Origin: Trinickia soli
Lineage (GTDB): Bacteria > Pseudomonadota > Gammaproteobacteria > Burkholderiales > Burkholderiaceae
Reading direction: 5' to 3'
NCBI RefSeq assembly: GCF_002879855.1
Contig: NZ_PNYB01000016.1
Span: 80,559 to 144,558, forward strand
Length of the DNA: 64,000 nt
The notes beneath the pieces are model-generated. The model saw only the letters and a program-made list of their open reading frames with translations, ran no database searches and was not told where the DNA came from. This document shows, piece by piece, positions 54,976 through 63,942 of the stretch. The first letter of the stretch is position 1, and each line of letters begins with the position of its first letter. The translations under genes were made by a program, and so were the position numbers.

Positions 54976-56004
54976 ATGAAATTGCCGATGAGACCGACCT
55001 ACTTTGCTCGTGATCCAGGCGCCGCCATTTGCGCGCGCCGCCGCCGTCTGTTGCTCGCTTTGGCCGCCGCGCCGTTTGCAGCGGGCTTGTCTTTGTCGCC
55101 CCGCACGGCGCGCGCCGCGCAGGGCGTGATCGAGGGCCGCGACCGATGGTTGTTCCCCGCGTGGGAGAGCTATCAAACCGACGACACGTCCGCGTGCCTC
55201 GCCATCGTCGATTTGATCGGCAGGGTCGTCGGCGCGATGAACGCGCACGGCGTACGCTGCACGATCGTCGTTGCGCCGCTGAAGGCGCGCGCGGCGGCGG
55301 ACAAGTTGCCCGAGGGCGCGTCGCTCGCACCGGCCGTCGCGCAGCGTTACACGGCGATCCTCGCGCGGGCGAAGCAAGCGGGGCTCGATTTCGTCGATGC
55401 GGTCGCGGCGCTGGCAAACGTCGACACGCGCGCGGACAGCACGTACATCCGTGCCGACTACCACTGGTCGGCACATACGGCCGAGGCCGTTGCCGATGCG
55501 ACGGCCCGGCGCTTGACCGATGCCGGTGCATTGCGGGGCGAACAAGCCGACCCTCCCGCGCTCGGCGAGTGGACCGAGGAGATGGACTACGGCGATCTGG
55601 CGGCGCTGCTGCCACCCGATCGCAAACGCGCGATCGGCAAGGACCGCTTCATCGTCCGCGAAGAGGCCGATGGCGGCGGCTTGCTGCCTGACGCGACGCC
55701 CGTCGTGCAGGTCGTCGGCAACAGCATGGTGCAGCCCTACCTCGGCTTTCCGCAGCGGTTGTCGCATACGCTCGCGCGTCCTGTCGGATTGACGTGGAAG
55801 TTCGGCGATACGGGGCCGTGGAAGACGCTGCTCGACTACCTCGAGTCGCCCGCGTTCGTTCAGCAAAAGCCGCAGGCGGTCGTTTGGCAATTCAACGAAG
55901 GGCAGATGGCCTATGGTCCCGGCGCATCGGGGCAATGGGATGCGTCGTCGATCATGGCCGAAGCCGCATGGCTCGACCGCGTGGAAAAGGCGCTCGCGCG
56001 ATGA
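54976..56004 (+). CDS. AlgX/AlgJ-like SGNH-type acyltransferase
   Basis: A 342-residue exported protein. The N-terminus CARRRRLLLALAAAPFAAGLSL is basic then hydrophobic, possibly Tat-type. A GRDRWLF-type motif opens the mature part. The catalytic pair is D161-x-H163 in ADYHWSAH, with nucleophile S250 in VGNSMVQ, matching AlgJ/AlgX. It likely transfers the acyl group to the glycan in the periplasm. No carbohydrate-binding extension is present. The ATGA overlap couples it to the second copy. Confidence 0.85.
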   Translation: MKLPMRPTYFARDPGAAICARRRRLLLALAAAPFAAGLSLSPRTARAAQGVIEGRDRWLFPAWESYQTDDTSACLAIVDLIGRVVGAMNAHGVRCTIVVAPLKARAAADKLPEGASLAPAVAQRYTAILARAKQAGLDFVDAVAALANVDTRADSTYIRADYHWSAHTAEAVADATARRLTDAGALRGEQADPPALGEWTEEMDYGDLAALLPPDRKRAIGKDRFIVREEADGGGLLPDATPVVQVVGNSMVQPYLGFPQRLSHTLARPVGLTWKFGDTGPWKTLLDYLESPAFVQQKPQAVVWQFNEGQMAYGPGASGQWDASSIMAEAAWLDRVEKALAR

Positions 56005-57203
56005 GCGAGACCGTCGTCGACCGCCCGGGCCGGGTCGCAGAAACCGCGCCGCTTGCGGAGCAATCGGCAGAACGGGCGCATCGTCCGATGGCAGCGTGTC
56101 TGCTGGCACTGTTGGCCGGCGCGCTGGTGCTCGGCATCGTTTCGCTCGTCACGCACATCGGCGCCGACGCAACGTCGACCTTGGCCGATGGCCGCGTGTG
56201 GCGCAGCGGCGAGGCGATGCACCGCATCGACCGCGCGATCGATGTCCCTTACGCCGCGCAACTGCGTCGCGCGGGCGCGGCTTTGCGCTACGAACTGCTC
56301 GGCGATCTCGGGCCGCAAGTGCGTGAGGGTTGCCCCGGTTGGCTGTTCTACGCCGACGGCCTGCGGCCTGCGCCCTCGGCCGATGCTGCCGCGCCTGCCT
56401 CCGTCGCGCTGACTGCCCATGTCGCCACGCTGCACAAGTATGCCGATGCATTGCGCCGCGATGGCAAAACGCTGGTCGTCGTGACGGTGCCGGACAAAGC
56501 GCGCGTCGAGACGAAAGCGCTGTGCGGATTGCGGCAAGACGAGCGGATGACCGCCCGCTGGGATGCATGGCGGCAGGCGCTCGCGCAAGCGGGCGTCGAT
56601 CGGGTCGACTTGCTCGCGCCTTTGACCGCAGCGCATCCGGCCTTTTATCGCACCGACGTGCATTGGAACGCGCGTGGTGCGCAGGCGGCGGCCGATGCGG
56701 TGGCGGCTGTCGTGCAGCCGAGGTTCGGCGCGCGCGGCGATCTGCGCTACACCGCCGAGCATGAGTCGGGCGTGCATGCGCGCGTAGGCGATCTGCTTCG
56801 GCTGGCGGGCCTGGCCGAAGTAGGCGACGGCTGGCGGCCCGCTCCCGACATCGAGATGCCCGAAACGATTCGCCCCGAACCATCGGGCGGCTTGCTCGAT
56901 GACACGCCGCCCGCGCAGATCCTGCTGGCCGGCAGTTCGTTCTCGCGCCGCAGCGGCTTCGCCGATCGGCTTGGCCGGGCGTTGGGCCGCGAAGTCTGGA
57001 ATGTCAGCGTCGACGACGGGCAGTTCGACCGCGCGCTCGCAGCGATCTGGGCCAAGCGCGCCGCGTGGCCACCGGGCGTGCGCGTCGTGATCTGGGAGAT
57101 GTCGGAAGACGCGTTGTCGTCACCGGCAGCGATCGCGCCTGCAACGACCACCGGGATCGCCGGGACGGCGGCGCTCGGGCCGACGTCGAACCACGGACCT
57201 TGA
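56001..57203 (+). CDS. second AlgJ-like SGNH-type acyltransferase
   Basis: A 400-residue inner-membrane-anchored protein (helix AACLLALLAGALVLGIVSLVTH, about residues 30-52). It has GWLFYADGLR, the catalytic pair D219/H221 in TDVHWNARG, and GSSFSRRSG with S312/S313 as nucleophile candidates. It differs clearly from the preceding SGNH protein, so the two are not a recent duplication. It is likely the relay between the MBOAT and the AlgX-like or AlgF-like proteins, or the counterpart of DltD. Confidence 0.87.
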   Translation: MSETVVDRPGRVAETAPLAEQSAERAHRPMAACLLALLAGALVLGIVSLVTHIGADATSTLADGRVWRSGEAMHRIDRAIDVPYAAQLRRAGAALRYELLGDLGPQVREGCPGWLFYADGLRPAPSADAAAPASVALTAHVATLHKYADALRRDGKTLVVVTVPDKARVETKALCGLRQDERMTARWDAWRQALAQAGVDRVDLLAPLTAAHPAFYRTDVHWNARGAQAAADAVAAVVQPRFGARGDLRYTAEHESGVHARVGDLLRLAGLAEVGDGWRPAPDIEMPETIRPEPSGGLLDDTPPAQILLAGSSFSRRSGFADRLGRALGREVWNVSVDDGQFDRALAAIWAKRAAWPPGVRVVIWEMSEDALSSPAAIAPATTTGIAGTAALGPTSNHGP

Positions 57204-57215
57204 GGGAATGCGTCG

Positions 57216-58841
57216 ATGCTGTTCAATTCGTTTGTTTTCGTGACGCTGTTTTTGCCGATCGCGCTGGTTGCCTACTACGCGGCCGGCGCGTGTTCGCCAC
57301 GCCTCGCCGCGCTTTGGTTGTGCACGGCTTCGCTGGTGTTCTACGGCGCCTGGGCACCCGCGTTCGTCGGGCTGCTCGTTGCATCGATCGCGTTCAACTA
57401 CGCCATGAGTCGCGCGATCCTCGCGGCCGCGCCGGGTTCGCGCAGCGGGCGCTTATGGCTTGCAGCGGCGATCTGCGTCGACCTTGGCGTGCTCGTGCGC
57501 TACAAGTATCTGGCGGCCATGGCCGGCGCACTCGTGCAAGGGTGGGGGCTCGCGCCGCAGGGTTGGCTCGGGCACGCTTCGGTCGGCGTCATCCTGCCGC
57601 TCGGCGTGTCGTTTTTCACTTTCACGCAGATCGGCTATCTACTCGATTGCCGGGCCCGTATCGTGAAGCGCCCCGACGCGCTCGGCTTCGTGCAATTCGT
57701 CACGTTCTTTCCGCATCTCATTGCAGGGCCGATCCTGCACCACAAGGAGATGATGTCGCAGTTCGCGCGGCCCGAGACCTACCGGTTGCGCGCGCAAAAC
57801 ATCTCGATCGGTGCGAGCGTATTCGCGATGGGTCTCGCGAAGAAGCTGCTCCTGGCCGACCCGATCGCGCCCTATGCCGATGCCGGGTTTGCCGCGCCGG
57901 CCGCGCTTGACGGCTGGGCGGCGTGGGGCACGGCGCTCGCCTATGCGCTGCAGCTCTACTTCGACTTCTCCGGCTACTCCGACATGGCCGTGGGCCTCGC
58001 GAAAATGTTCGGCGTGCGTTTTCCGCTCAATTTCAATTCGCCGTTCAAGGCCGCGAGCATCATCGACTTTTGGCAGCGTTGGCATATGACGCTCACGCGC
58101 TATTTGAGCGCCTACCTGTATTACCCGCTCTCGATGCGAATCAGCCGTCGCCGCGCGCGGCGTGGTCTGCCGATCGGCCGCGCGGCGCAGCGCTCGCCGA
58201 CGGGGTTCGTCGCCACGGTGGCCGTGCCGACGTTCTACACGATGGGGCTGGCGGGCATCTGGCATGGGGCGGGCCTGCAATATCTCGTCTATGGCCTGCT
58301 GCACGCGGGTTATCTGACGGTCAATCATGGGTGGCGCGCGTGGCGCAGTAGCCGCATCGAACATGCGAAGACCGGCTCGAACGAGGCGCCGCCCGCGCCC
58401 GCCTGGCTGCGCGTGCGACATGTCGCAAGCGTGCTGGTCACGTTCGTCGCTGCGCTCGTTGCGTTCGTTTTTTTCCGCGCGCATGGCATCGACGATGCGA
58501 TGGCGATGCTCGAAGGGATGGTCGGCCGCCGGGGTTTCGCGCCCAACGCGTGGCCGCCGCTCGATGCGGGCATCGATCGATTGGCTTGGCTGCGGCTTGC
58601 ATTGGGACGAGCCGCACCCGCACCGCAATTGGCAGCGCTGCTCGCGCTCGCCTGGTTCGCGCCGAATTCACATGAGTGGATGGGCCGGTTCTCGCCGGCG
58701 CTCGAACGCGCGTCGGAGGCCGTGCCGATGCGCTGGCGCTGGTCGCCGTCGTGGCGTTGGACGACCGTGGTGGTGCTGATGCTGCTGCTATGCGCCGCGC
58801 AATTGCATGGCGAAGCGCGGTTCCTCTATTTCCAGTTTTGA
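57216..58841 (+). CDS. MBOAT acyltransferase, AlgI/DltB type
   Basis: A 541-residue polytopic protein with the AlgI-like start MLFNSFVFVTLFLPIALVAYY. It contains FPHLIAGPILHHKEM, DFSGYSDMAVGLAKMFGVRFP and the catalytic His350 in GIWHGAGLQY. These proteins carry acyl groups (acetyl in AlgI, D-alanyl in DltB) across the membrane. The carrier protein and DltA-like ligase directly downstream suggest a carrier-bound donor, favouring a DltB-like role despite the AlgI-like sequence. Confidence 0.93.
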   Translation: MLFNSFVFVTLFLPIALVAYYAAGACSPRLAALWLCTASLVFYGAWAPAFVGLLVASIAFNYAMSRAILAAAPGSRSGRLWLAAAICVDLGVLVRYKYLAAMAGALVQGWGLAPQGWLGHASVGVILPLGVSFFTFTQIGYLLDCRARIVKRPDALGFVQFVTFFPHLIAGPILHHKEMMSQFARPETYRLRAQNISIGASVFAMGLAKKLLLADPIAPYADAGFAAPAALDGWAAWGTALAYALQLYFDFSGYSDMAVGLAKMFGVRFPLNFNSPFKAASIIDFWQRWHMTLTRYLSAYLYYPLSMRISRRRARRGLPIGRAAQRSPTGFVATVAVPTFYTMGLAGIWHGAGLQYLVYGLLHAGYLTVNHGWRAWRSSRIEHAKTGSNEAPPAPAWLRVRHVASVLVTFVAALVAFVFFRAHGIDDAMAMLEGMVGRRGFAPNAWPPLDAGIDRLAWLRLALGRAAPAPQLAALLALAWFAPNSHEWMGRFSPALERASEAVPMRWRWSPSWRWTTVVVLMLLLCAAQLHGEARFLYFQF

Positions 58842-58892
58842 GCGCTGTTTCCGATCGCTCATTTTGATTGTTCTTGTTTCGAGGGAAATTCG

Positions 58893-59165
58893 ATGACGTC
58901 AACTCAAACCGGACTGCTCGAAAGCGTCCAGGCGCTCGTGGAATCGGTCGTCATGCGGCGCGTGGATGCCGATTTGCCGCTGATCGAGTCGGGCCTCGTC
59001 GATTCGGTGCTCGCGGTCGAGATCGTGCTGCAGGTCGAAACGTCATATGCCGTGCAACTGCCGCCGACCGAGATCGCCGAACACCTGGCCAGCGTCGCGG
59101 CGCTCGCGGCGTTCGTTGCGGAGCACAGTTCGAACGGCGGTTCCGACCGCGGTTCCCAGCGATAG
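58893..59165 (+). CDS. acyl/D-alanyl carrier protein, DltC-like
   Basis: A 90-residue carrier with the phosphopantetheine serine S38 in GLVDSVLAVE, followed by LQVETSYAVQLPPTEIAEHLAS. GAGGGAAA precedes the ATG. Its position between the MBOAT and the ligase matches the dlt gene set (A, B, C present; DltD replaced by SGNH proteins). It should hold the activated residue for the MBOAT. Confidence 0.88.
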   Translation: MTSTQTGLLESVQALVESVVMRRVDADLPLIESGLVDSVLAVEIVLQVETSYAVQLPPTEIAEHLASVAALAAFVAEHSSNGGSDRGSQR

Positions 59166-59174
59166 GCGGCGGCC

Positions 59175-60674
59175 ATGCGTTTCGATCTGGCCGAAAGCCG
59201 TTTTGTCGATCGTGACCATCGTCCCGATGCGCCCGCTGTCATTGGGGCGGACCGCACGCTCAGTTGGCTGGAACTCGAAGCCGCCGCGTTCGCATGGTGC
59301 GGCGCCGCCGTGGCGCAAGGCATCGGGCGCGACACGCCGGTGATCGTGCGCGGACACAAGGAGGCCGATTTCTTCGTCGCAATGACGGGCGCACTGCTGC
59401 TCGGCGCGCCGTTTGTGCCGGTCGATACCGTGTACCCCGACGAGCGTATGCGGCGGATTGCGCGCGCGCTGAACGCAGCGGTGTATTTCGATGCGCGTCG
59501 TGCGGGCTTCGAGCGATTCGAGTGGGCCGAGGATTTTGCGCAAGCGTCTTCGCCTCGGCAAACCCTTCGAGAAAAGGGCCTCGCTTACGTGCTGTTCACC
59601 TCGGGAACGACGGGCGAGCCCAAGGGGGTGCAGATCGGGCGCGAGAGCGTGCAGTCGTTGGCGCACTGGATGGCGGCCGACTTCGCGCTTGGTGCGGCGC
59701 CGGTCTTCCTCAATCAGGCGCCGTTCAGCTTCGACCTGTCGATGTATGAAGTATTCGGCACGTTGGCGTTGGGCGGCACGATCGTGATGATGTCGCGCGC
59801 GGCCTGTCTGCCGGGGCCGACGTTCATCGAAGCGCTTGCGCGCGCCCGGGTGAGCGCGTGGGTGTCGACGCCGTCGTTCGCGCAGCAGCAGTTGCTCGAG
59901 CCGCGCTTCGCACAGCACTCGCTTGCGTCGCTGAACACGTTTTTGTTTTGCGGCGAGATGCTTCCCGTTTCGCTCGCGCGGCGCTTGCGCGAGCGCTTCC
60001 CCGATGCGCGCATCATCAACACGTACGGACCGACCGAAGCGACAGTGGCCGCGAGCTGGATCGTCGTCGACGATGCCGTGCTGGCGGCGTACCCCGAGCG
60101 CTTGCCGATCGGCTTTGCGAGGCGTGACGGCGAGGTATTCGTCGAGGGCGGCGAGCTTTGCATCGCGGGGCCGTACGTGATGCGGGGCTATCTGAACCGC
60201 GCCGATCTGAATGCGACGCGCATGTTCTCGCGCGACGGACAGCGGGCGTTTCGCACGGGCGATCTGGGTAGCATCGACGCCGATGGCTTGCTGTTTTGCC
60301 ATGGCCGCATCGACGATCAGGTCAAGCTGAACGGCTATCGGATCGAGCTTGCGGAAATCGATGCGGCGCTCGCGGCGATGCCGGGGGGCGTCCATGCGGC
60401 GGCCGTGCCGTTGCGGCGCGCGGACGGCTCGGTAGCGCGCATCGTTGCGTTCGTCGAAACGGGCGCGAACGACGAAAAAGGCGCGCAGCTCTCGCTGCCG
60501 GACGACTGGCGTGTGCGGCTTGGCGAGCGTCTGCCGCCGTACATGATTCCTTCCGAATTGATTCCGTGCCGGATGTTGCCACTGACCGTCAACGCAAAAA
60601 TTGATCGCGCACGCTTGGCCGATGACTACCGCAACGCGCTGATGGACACCTTGACGCGTAGCCATGGGCGATAA
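59175..60674 (+). CDS. DltA-like D-alanine:carrier-protein ligase
   Basis: A 499-residue stand-alone adenylation enzyme. It has FTSGTTGEPKGV, the hallmark DltA segment LFCGEMLPVSLARRLRERFP, NTYGPTEATVA, FRTGDLGS and the C-terminal lysine in NAKIDR. C259 in FCGEM matches the cysteine that DltA uses to favour D-Ala. It lies 9 bases after the carrier gene. It should charge the carrier with D-alanine using ATP. An L-amino acid or glycine substrate remains possible. Confidence 0.88.
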   Translation: MRFDLAESRFVDRDHRPDAPAVIGADRTLSWLELEAAAFAWCGAAVAQGIGRDTPVIVRGHKEADFFVAMTGALLLGAPFVPVDTVYPDERMRRIARALNAAVYFDARRAGFERFEWAEDFAQASSPRQTLREKGLAYVLFTSGTTGEPKGVQIGRESVQSLAHWMAADFALGAAPVFLNQAPFSFDLSMYEVFGTLALGGTIVMMSRAACLPGPTFIEALARARVSAWVSTPSFAQQQLLEPRFAQHSLASLNTFLFCGEMLPVSLARRLRERFPDARIINTYGPTEATVAASWIVVDDAVLAAYPERLPIGFARRDGEVFVEGGELCIAGPYVMRGYLNRADLNATRMFSRDGQRAFRTGDLGSIDADGLLFCHGRIDDQVKLNGYRIELAEIDAALAAMPGGVHAAAVPLRRADGSVARIVAFVETGANDEKGAQLSLPDDWRVRLGERLPPYMIPSELIPCRMLPLTVNAKIDRARLADDYRNALMDTLTRSHGR

Positions 60675-60687
60675 GCCGGGGGACGGT

Positions 60688-61554
60688 ATGCGCGCATGGG
60701 CTTGGCGTGGATGGGTGTCGATCGTGGCCTGCATGTTGTTCGCGACCGCGGGCGGGTGCGCCGGTGCGTCATCCCGTTCTATGGAGCGGCCCGACTACGC
60801 ACAAGGCGTCGTGTGGCAGCCCGACGACACGCATGCGAATCCCCACGGAGATTGGGATGCGCTCGGCGTGCGGGATCTGCTCGTTCAATGGACGGCGGTG
60901 GACGACGAGGCGCTGATGCCCGCCGCGGGATTGCGTACTGCCTCGCGACTGCCCGACTGGAAGCGCATCGGCCGCGAGCCGTGGGCGCGCGAAGTGATCG
61001 TCGGCTTGGCGGGGCGCTTTGACGAATCGCAGGCGCGTGCCGGTGCTTCGCGGCTGGCGGCACAGTCGTTGGCGCTTGCTTCGGCGCGTTGGCCCGTGCA
61101 TGTCGCCGGTTGGTATTTTCCGGTCGAAGTCGATCCGACGTGGAAGCATGCGGCAACGCTTGCGCCGTTGCTCGAGCGGTTGCCGAAGCCGCTGTGGATC
61201 AGCGTCTACGACAACTCGAACATCGGCGGCGCTGCGTTGGCGGCGTGGCTCGACACATGGTTGCCGCGCGACGTCGGCGTGTTCTTTCAAGACGGCTGCG
61301 GCGACTACGTGCGCGACCCTGCCGTGGCGCGCGGCTACGCCGACGCGCTTGCCGCCCGTTTGGGCGCGGCGCGCGTGCGGATCATCGCCGAGGCATTTCG
61401 CGCAATGCCGGGGGGCGGTTTTCGTGCGGCGAACGCGGGCGAGTTGAAGCCGCAACTCGAGGCTTATCGCGGGTATCGCGTCTACTTGTTCGATGGTCCG
61501 CATTACGTCTCGCCGGCGCTGGTGCGCGAGGTGGTGAAGGGGGCGGGCGGGTAG
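60688..61554 (+). CDS. DUF4434-like glycosidase-fold lipoprotein
   Basis: A 288-residue protein with signal and lipobox (CMLFATAGGCAG). The mature part reads QGVVWQPDDTHANPHGDWDALG, then VRDLLVQWTAVDD. It continues with a barrel-like series (WYFPVEVDP, PLWISVYDNSNIGG, VGVFFQDGCGDYV, RIIAEAF). This resembles the DUF4434 TIM-barrel family, some related to glycoside hydrolases. As last gene of the locus it may trim or release the exported glycan. The start at ATG 60688 has a GGGGGAC ribosome site and is preferred over 60664. Confidence 0.75.
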   Translation: MRAWAWRGWVSIVACMLFATAGGCAGASSRSMERPDYAQGVVWQPDDTHANPHGDWDALGVRDLLVQWTAVDDEALMPAAGLRTASRLPDWKRIGREPWAREVIVGLAGRFDESQARAGASRLAAQSLALASARWPVHVAGWYFPVEVDPTWKHAATLAPLLERLPKPLWISVYDNSNIGGAALAAWLDTWLPRDVGVFFQDGCGDYVRDPAVARGYADALAARLGAARVRIIAEAFRAMPGGGFRAANAGELKPQLEAYRGYRVYLFDGPHYVSPALVREVVKGAGG

Positions 61555-61770
61555 GCACGGCAATCGGCAGGCGCGATTGAGCAACGCTCTGACGGGTGTA
61601 TTCGACTGAAATATCGGGTCGAGGTCGATCGGGAGAAATGCGATAGCTACTATCGGCGCCGGCACGTCGACGTCACCGTTTTGCCCGCCAAGACAGTCGC
61701 GCGAGGGTCCGAACGGCGCGCCGGTCACAATAAGATTGGTTGTGAAAAACTTCTAACTGACTTATGATTA

Positions 61771-62025
61771 ATGAATTCGATCGAATGGACTCCAAAGGCT
61801 GCCAAGCAGCTTCGCAAGCTGGACCGTAGGCATCAGATCGAGGTTCGCGATAGCGTTGGTGGCTTGGTTGCAATGCCTAACTGCAAGAACGTCAGGATGC
61901 TGATAAATCACAAGTACGGCTACCGGTTGCGGGTTGGTGACTACCGAGTGCTGTTCAACTGGGATGGCGCGATCAAGGTGATCGAAATCGAGGAAGTGAG
62001 AAAGCGCGATGAACGCACGTACTAG
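61771..62025 (+). CDS. RelE/HigB-type toxin
   Basis: An 84-residue protein: MNSIEWTPKAAKQLRKLDRRHQ, then YGYRLRVGDYRVLFNWDGA and IEIEEVRKRDERTY, the RelE/ParE fold signature. RelE toxins cut mRNA on ribosomes. The toxin gene precedes the antitoxin, and the two overlap by 17 bases, the HigBA-like order. An AT-rich promoter region (61735-61770) precedes it. Confidence 0.88.
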   Translation: MNSIEWTPKAAKQLRKLDRRHQIEVRDSVGGLVAMPNCKNVRMLINHKYGYRLRVGDYRVLFNWDGAIKVIEIEEVRKRDERTY

Positions 62026-62335
62026 CCCCCAGATCATCACCGGCCCTGACGGCGCGCCGGCTTTTGTCGTGATTCCCTATGCGGAATACATGGCTAATCG
62101 TCGCGACGACCGAGGGTCGATTCCGCACGAGGTCGTCAGTCGCACGGTTGATGGCGCAACGCCACTTCGGGCTTGGAGGGAATACCTCGGCTTGACGCAG
62201 TCGCAGGTGGCTGAAAGGCTCGGTATTAGCCAGTCGGCCTATGCGCAACAAGAAAAGAGCCATCGCCTTCGGAAGTCGTCACGAGAGAAGATCGCGTCGG
62301 CGCTCGGTATCGGCAGCGACCAGCTCGATTTTTGA
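62009..62335 (+). CDS. XRE-family antitoxin
   Basis: A 108-residue protein with a C-terminal helix-turn-helix (residues 55-105: LRAWREYLGLTQSQVAERLGISQ, then SAYAQQEK) and an N-terminal toxin-binding part (APAFVVIPYAEYMANR). It should neutralise the upstream RelE-like toxin and repress the operon. Confidence 0.9.
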   Translation: MNARTSPQIITGPDGAPAFVVIPYAEYMANRRDDRGSIPHEVVSRTVDGATPLRAWREYLGLTQSQVAERLGISQSAYAQQEKSHRLRKSSREKIASALGIGSDQLDF

Positions 62336-62417
62336 CAAGCCGTCCGAAACAGACAAACCGCCGATCGAAGTCATTGCGACCGTGGCGGGGCGACCAAAAA
62401 TCGGTTGTCACCCATGC

Positions 62418-62459
62418 AAAAGCGGCATTCGGCAGGATTTCCCGCCGACCGCCGCTTTT
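62418..62459. terminator. bidirectional terminator hairpin
   Basis: AAAAGCGGC (62418-62426) and GCCGCTTTT (62451-62459) form a perfect 9-bp stem, with the A and T runs serving as a U-tract in either direction. It sits between the convergent antitoxin and porin genes. Confidence 0.7.
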
Positions 62460-62501
62460 CACTGCAAGCCCTCTTACTCAGATATTCACACCCTCAACGC
62501 A

Positions 62502-63716
62502 TCAGAACCGATGCACGATGCCCGCGCCCGCGGCGAACAGATTGCGCGAGGCCGAAGGCGTACCGTTGAAGCCGTCGCCGACCGTGGCCGTCGCGTTGAT
62601 GACAGCGCCGCTCGCATTGAGCGTCTGGCCATTCGCACGCGTGAACGCTTCAAGCACATAGAACGCCGTGCGCTTGGACAGCGAGTAGTACTGCGAGAAC
62701 ACGATCTGCTGATATTGCGCACCGTCGGTCACGCCGTTCGCCTTCGCGGCCTTCGTGTAGCTGTAACCGCCGGCCAGATCGAGCGCAGGCGTCGCCTTCC
62801 AATGCAGCACGGCGCCGTACGTATTGAACACGGCCTCGCTCGCGAATTTCGAATTCACGCCCGGGACGTATTGCACGTTCGAATACGACACCGAAATATC
62901 GAACGACGGCGTGAACTGCCAGCCGCCTGTCACGGCGATCCGTTGTTGTGCCTGCGCGAGCTGGTAACCGTTGTTCAGCGCCGACACGGCCGGCTGGCCG
63001 CCCGCGTTGCTGACGGTGGAGAACGAACCCCAGGCGCCGCCGCCCTCGGCCGAGTTGTTCACGCGCTGAATGCCCGCGGCGATGCCGAGCGGACCGTTCT
63101 TGTATTGAGCCGCAGCGCTCCAGGTGGAGCCCGCGTTGAAGCTGCCCGGCTCGCCGCCGATCGAATACGAGCCGCCGAGCGTCAGGCCGCCGATGGTCGG
63201 CGACATATAGACGAACGAGTTGTTCGCGCGATAGTTCGTGTCCAGCGAATCGATATCGCCCGGATGCGCGCCGAATGCGCCCGTCAACCACGTCGTCGGG
63301 CTCCAGGGCGACAGCAACGTGTAGTAGGCCGTGTACTGACGGCCCGCGGTGAACGTGCCCAACCGCGCATCGGTCAGGCCGACGAAGGCCTGCCGATTGA
63401 ACGCCAGCCCCGAGACGGCCATTGCGCCGGTTGCGCTATTGAAACCTTCTTCGAGCGTGAAGATGGCCTTCGTGCCGCCGCCGAGGTCTTCGCTGCCCTT
63501 CATGCCGAAACGGCTGCCCGACCAGATGCCGTTGATCATTTTCGTCGAAGCGTGGCCGCCCGACGTCGCGCCGAGCGCAGGCGCCTGATTGTTCTGATAG
63601 CCGATGCCCGTATCGACAATCCCATACAGCGTGACACTGCTTTGCGCCTGCGCGGCGCCCGCTGCCAAACCGGCAGCCAGAGCGACCGCCGACAATTTCA
63701 ATACGCGCTTATTCAA
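62502..63716 (-). CDS. Burkholderia-type general porin
   Basis: A 404-residue outer-membrane trimeric porin. It has signal peptide VLKLSAVALAAGLAAGAAQA and mature start QSSVTLYGIVDTGIGYQNN. GSEDLGGGTKAIFTLEEGF is typical of the family, and it ends GIVHRF with the terminal Phe needed for barrel assembly. The TTG at 63716 (six bases after GGAGAC) is chosen because it gives the standard NKRVLKLSAVA start. An ATG at 63749 lies upstream. The inverted repeat at 63828-63942 suggests regulated expression. Confidence 0.95.
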   Translation of the reverse strand: MNKRVLKLSAVALAAGLAAGAAQAQSSVTLYGIVDTGIGYQNNQAPALGATSGGHASTKMINGIWSGSRFGMKGSEDLGGGTKAIFTLEEGFNSATGAMAVSGLAFNRQAFVGLTDARLGTFTAGRQYTAYYTLLSPWSPTTWLTGAFGAHPGDIDSLDTNYRANNSFVYMSPTIGGLTLGGSYSIGGEPGSFNAGSTWSAAAQYKNGPLGIAAGIQRVNNSAEGGGAWGSFSTVSNAGGQPAVSALNNGYQLAQAQQRIAVTGGWQFTPSFDISVSYSNVQYVPGVNSKFASEAVFNTYGAVLHWKATPALDLAGGYSYTKAAKANGVTDGAQYQQIVFSQYYSLSKRTAFYVLEAFTRANGQTLNASGAVINATATVGDGFNGTPSASRNLFAAGAGIVHRF

Positions 63717-63827
63717 TTGAGTCTCCGTGGTTGAGGTCTGCATCTGCATCTGCGTCTCGATGCGTCGGCCGGCAGCCGCCCGCTCAGAATTTCTGTCGCC
63801 GCCGTTGCTCGGAGAGTTATCTCATAC

Positions 63828-63942
63828 GTCATCGTACAACTAGCGGTGAAGCGCATTTTCGCTAACTGTAGAGCCTTATTTTTAGTAGGGAAAATCCCAG
63901 GAAGACGGGCGATTGCGGGTCGTGTACTAGTTGTACGATGAC
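63828..63942. promoter_or_regulatory. 16-bp inverted repeat pair upstream of porin, likely operator
   Basis: GTCATCGTACAACTAG (63828-63843) and CTAGTTGTACGATGAC (63927-63942) are perfect inverted copies, 99 bp apart centre to centre. They bracket AT-richer DNA that may hold the porin promoter. The TTGTACGATGAC core resembles sites bound by GntR-type sugar regulators. Nothing in 63717-64000 codes for protein. Confidence 0.55.

Noticed and set aside
59043..60734. 563-residue minus-strand frame
   Set aside because: Antisense shadow of the DltA-like ligase, His/Arg-rich.
62241..63734. 497-residue plus-strand frame
   Set aside because: Antisense to the porin; starts inside the antitoxin gene.
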